From positions 1-64,000 of the forward strand of contig JAQCBH010000004.1 of NCBI GenBank assembly GCA_027621365.1: a stretch of 64,000 nt of DNA. The letters are read 5' to 3'. Source of the stretch: Bacteroidota bacterium (GTDB lineage: Bacteria; Bacteroidota; Bacteroidia; NS11-12g; UBA955). Shown here one piece after another: positions 25,401 to 35,391 of this stretch. The number at the start of each line of letters is the position of its first letter. Positions within the stretch are counted from its first letter, which is position 1. Position numbers and translations under genes: made by a program. The notes beneath the pieces were generated by a model. The model did no database searches, was not told the DNA's origin, and saw nothing but the letters and a program-made list of their open reading frames with translations.

Positions 25401-28022
25401 GGTGCCAGTTACGGTATAAGTAGTCGTGCTGGAAGGAGTCGCTGTTACAGATGAACCTGTTGTAGCTGACAAGCCAGTAGCCGGAGACCAAGAATAGGTT
25501 GATGCACCCGAAGCAGTCAAGGATTGAGAGTTGCCTTGCACAATGGTTGCGCTTGTTGGAGAAACAGAAACAGTCGGGTTGGAATAAACAGAGACTGAAA
25601 CAGTCGCCGTACAACTGTGGTTATCAGTGTATATGATGTAAGCCGTTCCCGCTGAAACCCCCGTTACGGTCTCATTGACCGTACTAGAACCCGAAACGGT
25701 CGCAATACCCGTCAATGCGGAAACCCATGCATTGCTAGCTGCTGGAGTGCCTGTTGCGGTCAAGGACGTTGTACCTGTTCCACAAATACTAGAGGTGCCC
25801 GAAACCGTTGGTTCCGAATAAACATTCATGGTAACAGTAGCCGTACAACCATTGTTATCTGTATAGGTAATAACAGAAGTACCAGCTGACACACCGGTTA
25901 CAACGCCACTAGAATTAATGGTCGCAACTGCCGTGCTGGCGGAAACCCATGGATTGCTTGTGGCTGGTGTTCCCGAACCAAAAATCATGCTCGTGGAAGT
26001 TCCACAAATTCCCGTAGTTCCTGTAATGGATGGACTGTTATTAACGGTAACGGTTTGAGACGTTGAACAACCATTATTATCCGTATATGTAATTGAACTT
26101 GTTCCGGCTGAAACCCCAGTAACGAGGCCACTAGAATTTACTGTTGCAACCGATGTGGCAGACGAAACCCAAGGATTGCTTGTGGCCGCCGTGCCAGAAC
26201 CTGTCAAAGCAGAAGTTCCGGTACCACAAATGCTGAATGTCCCAGTTATTGTAGGCAGGGCATTGACCACAACCGTTTCAGTTGCCGTACAACCGTTGTT
26301 GTCGGTGTAGGTAACAACCGAGCTACCAGCAGAAACGCCGGTTACAACACCACTTGAATTCACAGTTGCGACTCCTGTGCTAGCAGAGACCCAAGGGTTG
26401 CTGCTGGCAGCCGTACCCGAACCGGTTAAGGTGGTAGTACTACCCACACAAACAGATGTTGTACCCGTAATGGTTACTGCAGCCGGATCAGTCAAGGTAA
26501 CCACCTTGGTCGAAACCTTACCCGATGCTGATTTTACGTAGAAGGTATAAGTACCTGCTGACAATCCAGTGAATACGGAATCATTCCCATAGGTTGTTCC
26601 ATCTTTACTCCATGTGAACGGACGAGGTGCGTCATAACCCGAGATTTTCACGGAGCCGTCCGAGCCACCATTGCAGGTAGGGTTTGTTGCTGTAACAACA
26701 GTTACCGTTGGTGCGCCGCCTTCAACTATTGTCACAACTCCCGTATCCAACAAATTGGTGTAGATATACGCAGAAGCCGTATTAGTCAGAGAACCCGTAG
26801 CTGAGGCAGTAGCAAATACACGAATTTTCAGAGTTTTGGAGCTCCCAGCTGGCACAACCAATGAAATTTCACCTGAGGTAGCATCTGTAACACCACCAAC
26901 AAAGTTGAGAGTTCCTGTCGCCCCTGCAGCAGGAACACTTGATAGTTTGGACAAAGTATAATCAGTTCCAGCAGCCAAACGAACATATTCAAAGCCAGTC
27001 GGCAGCACGTCGACAATTTTATCAATGCTTACACTTGCACTCGAAGAAGAATTCGCAATGGTAATGGTATAAGTTAATGTATCAACACCAGGGGAATATT
27101 TAATCTTATCACAGGATTTGGATACTGAAATGGTATTGGCATTGGCACTTACAACTATGGGCTTACCCGTGGCCTTACTCCAAGAAGAATCAGCCACCAA
27201 ACCTTTTAAGTTAGTCCCACCTTGCTGGTTCATACTAAAGGGCACCAACAAAGTAGAATCTCCATATCCAACAATTCGCCATTTAAAAATCTGGCGTACC
27301 GCATAGTTTGTACTACCCGATGCCTTAAACGTAGGGTTGAAGTACAACTTATCTTTATCGCCAGCAGTCAAACCTAGTCCGGATGCACAACTGTCAACTT
27401 CGACAGAAATCAACTCCAACAAATCACCCTTGAACGTGTACAACGTTGAAGGAGAACAGAACAAATGGTTTCCAGAGCTGAAGCCCTGATAAGCAAACGT
27501 TACGCGATCTGTCACTATCGAGCCAATAACGTCAAGTTTTTGAACTGTACTTGATATAGAACCTGCTGATGCCGCCGTAATGACACCTTCAACATCAAGG
27601 GGCATTCGATAATACTGCGTATTGGCACCATTGTTTGCTTTGAATCGAATTTTTACAGCCTTGCCCTTGTCAGCGCAGTTAGCATGGACATAAAAATATA
27701 CCACTTTGCTTTGGCCAGCTACCAATTTACCAATAACTGCCGTTGCATTTGCAGGTCCTCGAACCACCCAACCAGAAGGCATGGAGTCCAAGGTCAAGGT
27801 TCCAACATCAATGGTCGTTGACCCCGAATTTGTCGCTTTTACCGTGACAAAATTTGCCGTTGGCGCAGCCACGCCACAACTGTTAGCATCCACATAGAAT
27901 AGAGGCCCACTTGTTGTAGAAAAACTCAAATTTGAGCTGATCTGCGCATTCAGCAGTTGGGTAGATAACGCACCAATCATTGCGATTAGGAGCGCTGTAA
28001 GTTTTGAGAATTTATTCTGCAT
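19485..28022 (-). CDS. Giant multi-repeat surface protein with type B T9SS signal (SprB-like adhesin)
   Basis: This is a secreted protein of about 2845 residues. After signal peptide MQNKFSKLTALLIAMIGALS come, in order: an N-terminal region with a DUF11-like module (TLTYTITIANSSSS); ten SprB-type repeats (pattern CxGxxxG, for example NVLCYGNSTGAVTV), the first separate from the rest; four BIG2-like Ig modules (WVSASTGVATVNSSGVVTG) and two further Ig-like modules; seven HYR-like modules of about 80 residues (KNITVNLNASGSISITAADV); an Asp-rich thrombospondin type 3 region, probably calcium binding (DLDSDNDGISDQIETD); and a C-terminal gliding-motility-type sorting domain (IPEGFSPNGDGTNDVLYIKG). 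SprB-like proteins act in adhesion or gliding. The start at 28022 is chosen because the promoter box lies at 28086-28093, inside the longer open frame that reaches 28100. Confidence 0.92.
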   Translation of the reverse strand: MQNKFSKLTALLIAMIGALSTQLLNAQISSNLSFSTTSGPLFYVDANSCGVAAPTANFVTVKATNSGSTTIDVGTLTLDSMPSGWVVRGPANATAVIGKLVAGQSKVVYFYVHANCADKGKAVKIRFKANNGANTQYYRMPLDVEGVITAASAGSISSTVQKLDVIGSIVTDRVTFAYQGFSSGNHLFCSPSTLYTFKGDLLELISVEVDSCASGLGLTAGDKDKLYFNPTFKASGSTNYAVRQIFKWRIVGYGDSTLLVPFSMNQQGGTNLKGLVADSSWSKATGKPIVVSANANTISVSKSCDKIKYSPGVDTLTYTITIANSSSSASVSIDKIVDVLPTGFEYVRLAAGTDYTLSKLSSVPAAGATGTLNFVGGVTDATSGEISLVVPAGSSKTLKIRVFATASATGSLTNTASAYIYTNLLDTGVVTIVEGGAPTVTVVTATNPTCNGGSDGSVKISGYDAPRPFTWSKDGTTYGNDSVFTGLSAGTYTFYVKSASGKVSTKVVTLTDPAAVTITGTTSVCVGSTTTLTGSGTAASSNPWVSASTGVATVNSSGVVTGVSAGSSVVTYTDNNGCTATETVVVNALPTITGTFSICGTGTSALTGSGTAATSNPWVSSATSVATVNSSGLVTGVSAGTSSITYTDNNGCSTSQTVTVNNSPSITGTTGICGTSTSMIFGSGTPATSNPWVSASTAVATINSSGVVTGVSAGTSVITYTDNNGCTATVTMNVYSEPTVSGTSSICGTGTTSLTATGTPAASNAWVSALTGIATVSGSSTVNETVTGVSAGTAYIIYTDNHSCTATVSVSVYSNPTVSVSPTSATIVQGNSQSLTASGASTYSWSPATGLSATTGSSVTATPSSTTTYTVTGTDANGCTGTATSAITVTSSLSGGTVASNQTICSGATPSSFTSSVAASGGTGTLSYQWQSTSAGGSSWTDISGATSATYSFSSGLTSSTDYRRKVTDAASSVQYSNTVSITVNANPTATIASSTNVGCYGASTGSINLTASGTATLSYAWTGPNSYTATTEDISSLAAGTYNVTVTDGNSCTATTSATLTEPTAALSLSNSSQTNVLCYGNSTGAVTVAAAGGTSPYTYKIGTGTYGSSATFTGLAAGTYTITAQDANNCTQTLSVTITQPAAALSSSSVAITHVSCNGGSNGAADITVSGGTTPYTYAWSGPFSYNSTSEDITGLSAGTYSVTVTDASGCTSTNNSVTVTQPTALSASSVTVTNLTCNGSNDGSAASSPSGGTGTYTYSWSTGSTNASITGLSAGTYSVTVTDANSCTAVNASVVVTEPTAVSVTNSSQTNVLCNGNSTGAVTVSASGGSGSYTYQIGSGSFASSATFSGLAAGTYTITAKDAQGCTGTLSVTITQPAALSSSSVSVTDVSCNGGTDGAADITVSGGTTPYTYAWSGPSSYSATTEDITGLSAGTYTVVVTDAKSCTSTNSSVVVGSPTALTLSNGSQTNVACYGNSTGSVTVTAGGGTSPYTYKIGTGSYGASSTFGSLAAGTYTITVKDANNCTQTLSVTITEPAAALSVSSTVTTTPVSCNGGSDGTADITVTGGTTPYTFAWTGTGSYTSSVEDPSNFAAGIYSVSVTDANGCTASKASISITEPAAATISSVTYTDPSCDLASDGTITITAAGGNTLTYSIDSGTSYQNTGSFTGLSKGPYKIAVSDSKGCTVINNASTNITLVNGDYTNPVASAKNVTVYLNASGSASINYTDMDNGSSDNCEIVDYKLSDSTFDCSEVGSKTVTMTVTDKNGNNASTTATVTVVDARSPIPSAKNATVYLNATGAASITWSDIDNGSSDACGIQKFVLSDSTFDCNDTGVNVVTVTVYDVNGNTSTSTVNVTIQDVTKPTAITKNITVNLNASGSISITAADVNNGTNDNCGIKSLSVSPSSFTCSDTGVNKVILTAVDGSGNTDTAHAYVTVKDVTKPTAITQNISISLDATGAVSITASDVNSGSNDNCGIKSLSVSPSSFTCSDTGVNKVILTAVDGSGNTDTAHAYVTVSDTTKPIVLTKNLVLALDANGQVSFTAADIDNASSDNCGIKSLSVNPSTFSCADTGKFNVVTLTAVDGSGNTQTATATVRVFDTSAPTVKAQDITVYLDVNGVVSTNYTLINNGSFDNCSIREYNIVDSSFDCSDTGVHNLMLIATDYSGNSAFAAYNVTVLDTMKPVVVTKTHTVWLDTAAKASMVNVDVIASITDNCGTIDTLVSQYTFTLNDTGWVDVDVWVTDKNGNTTGPVRTRVLVLIRDSDNDSIPDYIEGSDDKDGDGVYDFMDLDSDNDGILDVVENEGKDYLLDLDLDGTPDYKDLDTDNDGFDDVVEVDGNDPDFDGIAGNGPAVVDANGVPTIANGGYAEVFTDADAQPDYKDLDTDNDGILDSVERGPSKDPVDTDSDGTRDWRDLDSDNDGISDQIETDIDTDGDGTGDWRDLDTDNDGISDQIETDVDTDGDGTGDWRDLDSDNDGISDQIETDRDTDGDGTGDWRDLDTDNDGLGDDIETDFDTDGDGVGDWRDLDVDNDGILDIVENEGQSTELDLDGDGTPNYKDLDTDDDTIDDIIEVDGSDPDLDGIAGTGAPVVDANGVPVIAAGGYAEIFTDADALPDYKDIDADEDGILDWIERGPTKFPVDTDSDGKGDWRDLDSDNDGISDEIETDIDTDGDGVGDWRDLDSDDDGISDEIETDVDTDGDGIGDWRDLDSDNDEVDDATEGTGDRDKNGIPDWRDPQVFIPEGFSPNGDGTNDVLYIKGLKNYPQAKLTVFNRWGQIVYESPRGYQNDWDGVYNGKTFSIGQGPLPENVYFLLFEFNGTGEPQFIKDPISGNLYIKR
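19850..21220 (-). repeat. Asp-rich thrombospondin type 3 repeat DNA with 84-bp period
   Basis: This part of the giant gene encodes DxDxDG calcium-site motifs. Much of it follows a 28-residue (84-bp) unit around DLDSDNDGISDQIETDxDTD, clearest at about 20400-20780 and 19880-20060. Two longer blocks with DYKDLDTDNDG and WIERGP/SVERGP bracket the units, suggesting duplication of a larger segment. Confidence 0.8.
21955..22328 (-). repeat. Exact 134-bp direct repeat inside the giant gene
   Basis: Positions 21955-22088 and 22195-22328 are identical base for base, with an offset of exactly 240 bp (80 codons, one HYR-like module). Neighbouring modules share the protein pattern but have diverged in DNA, so this copy is recent or kept by gene conversion. 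Confidence 0.93.
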
Positions 28023-28085
28023 ACTTTTTAAGTTCAATTTCATTAAGCCTAGCGATATTCCCACTAGACACATCTTTCGAATGTT

Positions 28086-28093
28086 CAAAAGTA
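28086..28093 (-). promoter_or_regulatory. -7 promoter box TACTTTTG of the T9SS surface operon
   Basis: An exact TAnnTTTG on the minus strand would start transcription near 28080, leaving a leader of about 57 bases before the ATG at 28022. No clear -33 TTG. The rest of the divergent gap (28094-28205) shows nothing else that I can support. Confidence 0.5.
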
Positions 28094-28207
28094 CAACCAT
28101 ACGTCCTCATAACATAGTTATAAAACCTAACATTCTATAACATTTTGTTTAAGCTACCAACCTTTCGAAACCAAGCGTCAGGTCAGGGTCATTTGAAGAA
28201 TTAACTT

Positions 28208-28236
28208 TTGCAATTCACGCCATATTGTTACATTTA
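28208..28236 (+). promoter_or_regulatory. Candidate promoter of the dnaE-like gene (TTG-N18-TACATTTA)
   Basis: TTG at 28208-28210 and TACATTTA at 28229-28236 are spaced 18 bases. The second box matches seven of eight consensus positions. The start site would be near 28243, ahead of the ATG at 28266. Confidence 0.45.
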
Positions 28237-28265
28237 TAGACATTCTTTTGTCAATATTTTTAACA

Positions 28266-31200
28266 ATGGTATTCCACATTCATTCTTACTTCAGTTTGCG
28301 GTATGGACTCCTGGCTCCTGAAGACATCATGGCTTGGGCAGGGCGCGAGCGAATGAGTTTGGTATTGGGGGATATTAACAATGCGAGCGCCGCCTGCAAC
28401 TGGCTGAAAGCGGCGCGAGAGCAAAGCGAAGCGCGCGCCCATGTAGGCGTTCACATCAAGAACGGGCCGCAAGACCTGTACCTGCTCATCAGCCGCAGCC
28501 AGGAAGGGTTTGCGGCCATCAACCGTTTTGTCAGCGATTGTCTCTTGCGAGAGAAGCCCTTTCCTGTTCATCCGCCGAGACTCAAAGACTGTGACGCCTT
28601 GGTTTTCTTCAAAGACTGGCACAAACAAGACCCCGGCTCCTTGCCCATGCACGCCTGGGTCGCCGTCAGGGCCGAAGACCTGCCCCGATTGCGCCTATCG
28701 CCTTGGAAACGGGAGTCGGAACGGCTCTTGGCCTACAAGCGCATGAGTTTGTGGAGCCCCGAAGATGCCGAAACCCACCATGCGCTGCGCTGCATCGACG
28801 CCAACTGCCTGCACTCTACCCTTCCCGAGGTCAACAAGGCAGGGCCGCACGATTTTTTCCAACGCCAAGCCGACGCCCTGAAACCTTTCGAAGAAGCTCC
28901 AGAACTGGTGCGCAATGCCGAGCGGCTGCTAGAAGGAGGCGATTGGCAGTTCGACTGGAAGGAAGCACAGAACAGAAAGACCTACAGCGGAGACCCTGAC
29001 GAAGACTACCGCATGATGAGCGAGCTGGCCCAAGAGGGCTTGAAATACCGTTATCCGCGGTTCACCTACGCCACCACCCAGCGCTTGGAAAAGGAAATGA
29101 AGGCCATTTACGAATTGGGCTTCACCGCCTATTTCCTGATCAACTGGGACATTTGCCGCTATGCCAGGCAGGAAGGCTTCTTTTATGTGGGCCGAGGCTC
29201 GGGCGCCAATTCCATGGTGGCCTATTGCCTGCGCATCACCGATGTAGACCCCATCGAGCTCGACTTGTACTTCGAGCGCTTCATCAACCCCTTTCGCAGC
29301 AGCCCGCCCGACTTTGACTTGGACTTCTCTTGGCAAGACCGGGACCAGGTGACCTCCTATATACTTCAGAAATACGAACAAGAGCACGCCGCCTTGCTGG
29401 GCACCTACAACACCTTTCAAACGAATGCGGTCATTCGCGAATTGGGCAAGGTGTACGGCCTACCCAAACACGAGATCGAACACTTGCTGAACAAACCCAG
29501 CTACTACAGCCCTTCTACCTTTGAAGAATACAGCGCCCCCAGCCCCGGCGATATTTACAGCCAACCGGGCATGGGCAAGCGGGTGCGCAGCCGCAAACTG
29601 GGACGCGGAAGCGAAACCCCAAACGAGCAGAACAAAAAGCACCTCTACAGCCAACTCATGCGGCAGGCCCAGCGCATTCACAACTTGCCCAACTACCGCA
29701 GCTTGCACGTGGGGGGCATACTGATCAGCCACAAAACCCTCTACCATTTCTCCCCGCTCGAAATGCCGCCCAAGGGCTTCCCATCGGTGCAGTTCAGCAT
29801 GCTGGAGGCCGAAGATTTGGGACTGGCCAAATTTGACATTCTCTCCCAACGCGGGCTAGGGCACATCAAAGACACGGTGAAAATCATTGCCGAAAACCGA
29901 GGCGAAACCGTCGATCCTCACCGAACTCGGGAGTTCAAACAGGACCCCCGCATCGCCCGCATGCTCAAAGGCGGGCACACCATGGGCTGCTTTTATGTAG
30001 AAAGCCCTGCCATGCGCCAGCTGCTGCGCAAGCTGGCCTGCGACGACTACCCTACTTTGGTGGCTGCCAGTAGCGTCATTCGGCCTGGGGTCGCCCAAAG
30101 CGGCATGATGCGCAGTTTCATTGAACGGCACGTTCAACCCGACAAGCGAAAGGAAGCCCATCCCGTTTTGCACGCCATCATGCCCGAAACCTATGGCATC
30201 ATGGTCTACCAAGAAGACGTGATTCGGGTGGCTCACGAATTTGCGGGCTTGGGGCTAGCCGAAAGCGATGTACTGCGCCGAGGCATGAGCGGCAAGTTCA
30301 GAAGCAAAGACGAGCTCAAGCAAGTCAAAGACCGCTTTTTCGAGTTGGCCCAGGCCAAGGGGCAACCCACCGCTCTGATTCAATCGGTCTGGCAGCAAAT
30401 TGAAAGCTTTGCGGGCTACAGTTTTGCCAAGGGACACAGCGCCAGTTATGCGGTTGAAAGCTACCAAAGCCTGTACCTCAAGGCCTACTACCCTTTGGAG
30501 TTCTACACGGCGGTCATCAACAACTTCGGCGGCTTTTACCGCACTGAATTCTATGTGCACGCCGCCCGCATGTGCGGAGCCCAAGTCGAAGCCCCTTGCT
30601 TGAACAACAGCCGCTGGCTGACTCACCTGGAGGGACAAACGCTGTGGTTGGGATTGGGACTGGTTCAGGGCTTGGAACAGAAGTTGGCGGAGAGGCTGTT
30701 GCGCGAGCGAAGCGAGCGCGGCCCTTATTGTGGCCTGCTCGACTTCAAGGAGCGCTGCAACCCAGGGCTGGAGCAAAGCAAAGTCCTCATACGCTTAGGC
30801 GCCCTTCGCTTTACCCAGAAATCGCGCAAAGCCTTGCTTTGGGAGGCGCATAGCCTGATGGGGCAAGCACTCAAAACAACCATCGGCGTTCAACCCCTGT
30901 TTCAACGGGAAGAGAAAGCCTATACCCTCCCTAGCTTGGAAGACAGCCCGCTCGAACTGGCCTATGACGAAAAGGAATTGCTGGGCTTTTCCTTGAGTTC
31001 GCCTTTTTTATGGGTGAAGGAAGATGGCCCGCGCAGCCACATTCGGGCCCGGCACTTTGCCCAGGTACACGGCAAGCGCGTGGCCATCGATGGGTATTTG
31101 GTGACGGTTAAACCCACCCGCACCCAGAATGGGCAAGAGATGAATTTTGGCACCTGGATCGATGCCGAAGGGCAGTTTTTCGACAGCGTACACTTTCCCC

Positions 31201-31343
31201 CATCGCTCCGGGCATACCCCTTCAAGGGCCGAAGCGTGTACCGCCTAGAAGGCCGGGTTACCGAAGATTTCGGGGTGTACAGTTTGGAAGTAGAGCGCAT
31301 GCAGAAAGCAGAGCCGCTCCCCGACCCTCGCTACAGCGATTAG
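28266..31343 (+). CDS. DNA polymerase III alpha subunit, short second-type DnaE
   Basis: This is a 1025-residue C-family DNA polymerase. The N-terminal PHP domain is short and degenerate (HIHSYFSLRYGLL; GDINNASAA where replicative enzymes have a TDHxN-like metal site). The polymerase core is intact: YVGRGSGANSMVAYCLRITDVDP, the catalytic pair in PPDFDLDF (about residues 345-352) and the third aspartate in LAKFDILSQRGL; the fingers include YGIMVYQEDVIRVAH and SFAKGHSASYA. An OB-fold-like region is at the C-terminus. Length and the missing tau-binding tail fit the DnaE2/ImuC-like or second DnaE type found in many Bacteroidota, which acts in repair or mutagenic synthesis. No imuA, imuB or lexA lies nearby. 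ATG at 28266 is preferred over TTG at 28248. Confidence 0.85.
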   Translation: MVFHIHSYFSLRYGLLAPEDIMAWAGRERMSLVLGDINNASAACNWLKAAREQSEARAHVGVHIKNGPQDLYLLISRSQEGFAAINRFVSDCLLREKPFPVHPPRLKDCDALVFFKDWHKQDPGSLPMHAWVAVRAEDLPRLRLSPWKRESERLLAYKRMSLWSPEDAETHHALRCIDANCLHSTLPEVNKAGPHDFFQRQADALKPFEEAPELVRNAERLLEGGDWQFDWKEAQNRKTYSGDPDEDYRMMSELAQEGLKYRYPRFTYATTQRLEKEMKAIYELGFTAYFLINWDICRYARQEGFFYVGRGSGANSMVAYCLRITDVDPIELDLYFERFINPFRSSPPDFDLDFSWQDRDQVTSYILQKYEQEHAALLGTYNTFQTNAVIRELGKVYGLPKHEIEHLLNKPSYYSPSTFEEYSAPSPGDIYSQPGMGKRVRSRKLGRGSETPNEQNKKHLYSQLMRQAQRIHNLPNYRSLHVGGILISHKTLYHFSPLEMPPKGFPSVQFSMLEAEDLGLAKFDILSQRGLGHIKDTVKIIAENRGETVDPHRTREFKQDPRIARMLKGGHTMGCFYVESPAMRQLLRKLACDDYPTLVAASSVIRPGVAQSGMMRSFIERHVQPDKRKEAHPVLHAIMPETYGIMVYQEDVIRVAHEFAGLGLAESDVLRRGMSGKFRSKDELKQVKDRFFELAQAKGQPTALIQSVWQQIESFAGYSFAKGHSASYAVESYQSLYLKAYYPLEFYTAVINNFGGFYRTEFYVHAARMCGAQVEAPCLNNSRWLTHLEGQTLWLGLGLVQGLEQKLAERLLRERSERGPYCGLLDFKERCNPGLEQSKVLIRLGALRFTQKSRKALLWEAHSLMGQALKTTIGVQPLFQREEKAYTLPSLEDSPLELAYDEKELLGFSLSSPFLWVKEDGPRSHIRARHFAQVHGKRVAIDGYLVTVKPTRTQNGQEMNFGTWIDAEGQFFDSVHFPPSLRAYPFKGRSVYRLEGRVTEDFGVYSLEVERMQKAEPLPDPRYSD

Positions 31344-31849
31344 TGGTGATGACCGCCGGGGCCGTGAACGTGACCGTGGTCCAATTCTTCAGCCGTGGCT
31401 TCGCGCACTTCCAAAATCTCTCCTTTGAAATGCAACTCTTCGCCGGCCAAAGGGTGGTTAAAGTCCATCTTCACGGTTTCGGTTCCAATTTCAAGCACGC
31501 GGCCATCCATCGGGTTGCCATCCTGATCCTGCATCGGCAAAGTGGCACCAACAGACAAGATATCAGCAGGCACATCGGGCCCTTCAAAAATGTTCAAAGG
31601 AAGATCCACGACGAAGTTGGGATTGCTCTCACCGTAGGCATTTTCAGCCGACAAGGCAAAGGCAAATTTGTCGCCTACTTTCATGCCATCCAACTGAGCA
31701 TCAAAGGCCTCAAGGGTTTGACCAATGCCGTGAATGAACAACAGCGGGTTCTCAGCGTCAGCTTCATCGGCCAACTCGCCATTGCTCAACAACAGCGTAT
31801 ACGAAAGGCTCACCACGCGATTGGCGGCCACAGTCAATTGATTGCTCAT
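31340..31849 (-). CDS. slyD: FKBP-type peptidyl-prolyl isomerase, SlyD family
   Basis: This 169-residue proline isomerase/chaperone has the FKBP core (VSLSYTLLLSNGELADEA, LLFIHGIGQTLEAFDAQLDGMKVGDKFAF) interrupted by the insert-in-flap chaperone domain (ENAYGESNPNFVVDLPLNIF to VLEIGTETVKMDFNHPLAGEELHF). It ends in a short His-rich tail (HGHVHGPGGHHH) that could bind nickel or other metals as in E. coli SlyD. The gene is convergent with the polymerase gene and their stop codons overlap by four bases, so no room is left for a terminator between them. In front of its ATG is GTTCTTTG, a weak form of the promoter box. Confidence 0.95.
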   Translation of the reverse strand: MSNQLTVAANRVVSLSYTLLLSNGELADEADAENPLLFIHGIGQTLEAFDAQLDGMKVGDKFAFALSAENAYGESNPNFVVDLPLNIFEGPDVPADILSVGATLPMQDQDGNPMDGRVLEIGTETVKMDFNHPLAGEELHFKGEILEVREATAEELDHGHVHGPGGHHH

Positions 31850-31919
31850 GGGTTCAAAGAACTTACATAGTTCGCAAAGCCCCTTCTTCCTGTGCCTAAA
31901 TCAAGCGTTTTGTGCATAA

Positions 31920-33968
<2,049 letters not shown>

Positions 33969-33970
33969 GC

Positions 33971-34519
33971 ATGGCAAATCAAAGCATCAACGATCGCATA
34001 GCACTGGCTCTGATCAAGAGAAAGTCAGCCCGTTATCCGCAGGCGAGATTTGTACCCAATTACGCCCAAGCCAAACGCGTTTTGATGGCTTATCCCAGCA
34101 GCGTTTCAGCCTCAGAACTGCAAGACATTGAACGATTTTCCCTGGATTTGGAAAGCGATCGAATCAAAGTCGTGCATGCCATTTATTTCAACACCAAAGA
34201 CAAAAATCAACTGCCCTTGGTGTCCAAACCCAACCGGCACCATTGGGGCCGCTGGGACTTTGATCGCTTTTATTTCCCCTTGAGCGAAGAATTGATTCAC
34301 CTGCTGCGCGGAGACACCTTTGATTTGTTCATTTCGGCTGACATGGGCGACTCCTTGCCCATCGCCGCTATGGGAGCTACGGTCAATGCCGCTTGTAAAA
34401 TCGGGCACTACCACAAATCGTACGAGGGATTCTACAACATCCTGATTCGCGACTCGGCCTCAACGAACCTCAATCAGTACCTTCGCGATGTCAAATTGCA
34501 CATCAAGAATTTAGGATGA
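33971..34519 (+). CDS. DUF6913-like protein of unknown function
   Basis: This 182-residue cytoplasmic protein has no signal peptide or membrane helix. It resembles the DUF6913 family, which I know only from Bacteroidota, where it often precedes dapA. Conserved-looking features are VLMAYPSSVSASELQDIERF near the N-terminus, PLVSKPNRHHWGRWDFDRFYFPL in the middle and FDLFISADMGDSLPIAAMGATVNAACKIGHY in the C-terminal half. It lies two bases after ligA and its stop overlaps the dapA start as ATGA, so it is translated with both. No catalytic motif is evident. Confidence 0.8.
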   Translation: MANQSINDRIALALIKRKSARYPQARFVPNYAQAKRVLMAYPSSVSASELQDIERFSLDLESDRIKVVHAIYFNTKDKNQLPLVSKPNRHHWGRWDFDRFYFPLSEELIHLLRGDTFDLFISADMGDSLPIAAMGATVNAACKIGHYHKSYEGFYNILIRDSASTNLNQYLRDVKLHIKNLG

Positions 34520-35388
34520 AAGAACTCATAGGAACCGGCACAGCCTTGATCACCCCCTTCCGCGCCGACGGAACGGTAGATTTTGAAGCCCTGGGCCGAA
34601 TTGTGGAACAGCAAATTCAAGGCGGAACCGACTATCTGGTTGTATTGGGCACTACGGGCGAAAGCGCCACCCTATCTTCCAGCGAGAAATCAGAGGTCAT
34701 CGCTTGCATCAAAGAAGCCAATGCCGGTCGTTTGCCCCTGGTTTTGGGCATGGGTGGCAACAATACAGCCGCATTGACCGATTCGATCTCCCAGCAAGAC
34801 ATCAGCGGATTCACCGCCCTTTTGAGCGTTAGTCCTTACTACAACAAGCCCAATCAAAAAGGCATTTTGCGCCACTACACGGCTGTGGCCAACGCCAGTA
34901 AACTGCCCGTCATCTTGTACAATGTTCCCGGTAGAACCGGCGCCAGTGTTTCGGCCGCTGTTCAACTCAAAATGGCCGAACACCCCAATGTTGTGGCCAC
35001 CAAAGAGGCTTCTGGGAACATGGATTTGATCATGAACATCTTGCGCGACAAACCCGATGATTTTTTGGTCATCAGTGGTGACGACGCCTTGACCTTCCCC
35101 ATGATGGCATTGGGCGCGAGCGGAGTCATTTCAGTGGTCAACCACGCCATTCCCCAGATTTATTCCGGAATGGTTCGCGCCGCTTTGAACGGAGATTGGA
35201 CGCAGGCACGCGAATTGCACTACCAATCTTTGGCCCTTTCAAATGCCATTTTTGAAGATGGTAGCCCCGGAGGCATCAAAACCGTCTTGAACGAAATGGG
35301 ATTGTGCGGCACGACCGTTCGCCCACCCTTGTACGATGTGAATCCTGCTTTGGATCAACGCCTGCGCCAAATGGCCCAACAATTTTAA
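34516..35388 (+). CDS. dapA: 4-hydroxy-tetrahydrodipicolinate synthase
   Basis: This 290-residue TIM-barrel aldolase condenses pyruvate with aspartate semialdehyde in the lysine/diaminopimelate pathway and so supplies peptidoglycan precursors. The visible motifs are GTGTALITPFRADGTVDFEAL at the start, VVLGTTGESATLSSSE, the catalytic tyrosine in VILYNVPGRTG and the Schiff-base lysine in VVATKEASGNMD (about residue 161). It overlaps the DUF6913 gene as ATGA and is three bases ahead of ruvB. Confidence 0.97.
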   Translation: MKELIGTGTALITPFRADGTVDFEALGRIVEQQIQGGTDYLVVLGTTGESATLSSSEKSEVIACIKEANAGRLPLVLGMGGNNTAALTDSISQQDISGFTALLSVSPYYNKPNQKGILRHYTAVANASKLPVILYNVPGRTGASVSAAVQLKMAEHPNVVATKEASGNMDLIMNILRDKPDDFLVISGDDALTFPMMALGASGVISVVNHAIPQIYSGMVRAALNGDWTQARELHYQSLALSNAIFEDGSPGGIKTVLNEMGLCGTTVRPPLYDVNPALDQRLRQMAQQF

Positions 35389-35391
35389 TCC

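Noticed and set aside
19485-28022. Antisense open frames opposite the giant gene, some over 100 codons
   Set aside because: They mirror the repetitive composition of the giant gene and contain no recognisable domain or start context.
28023-28100. Longer start of the giant surface protein at 28100
   Set aside because: The upstream 26 residues precede a clean signal peptide, and the probable -7 promoter box lies inside this stretch.
28266-31343. Horizontally acquired island around the dnaE-like gene
   Set aside because: The gene looks more GC-rich by eye than its neighbour, but the neighbour is a skewed repeat gene, and there are no integrase, tRNA junction or flanking repeats.
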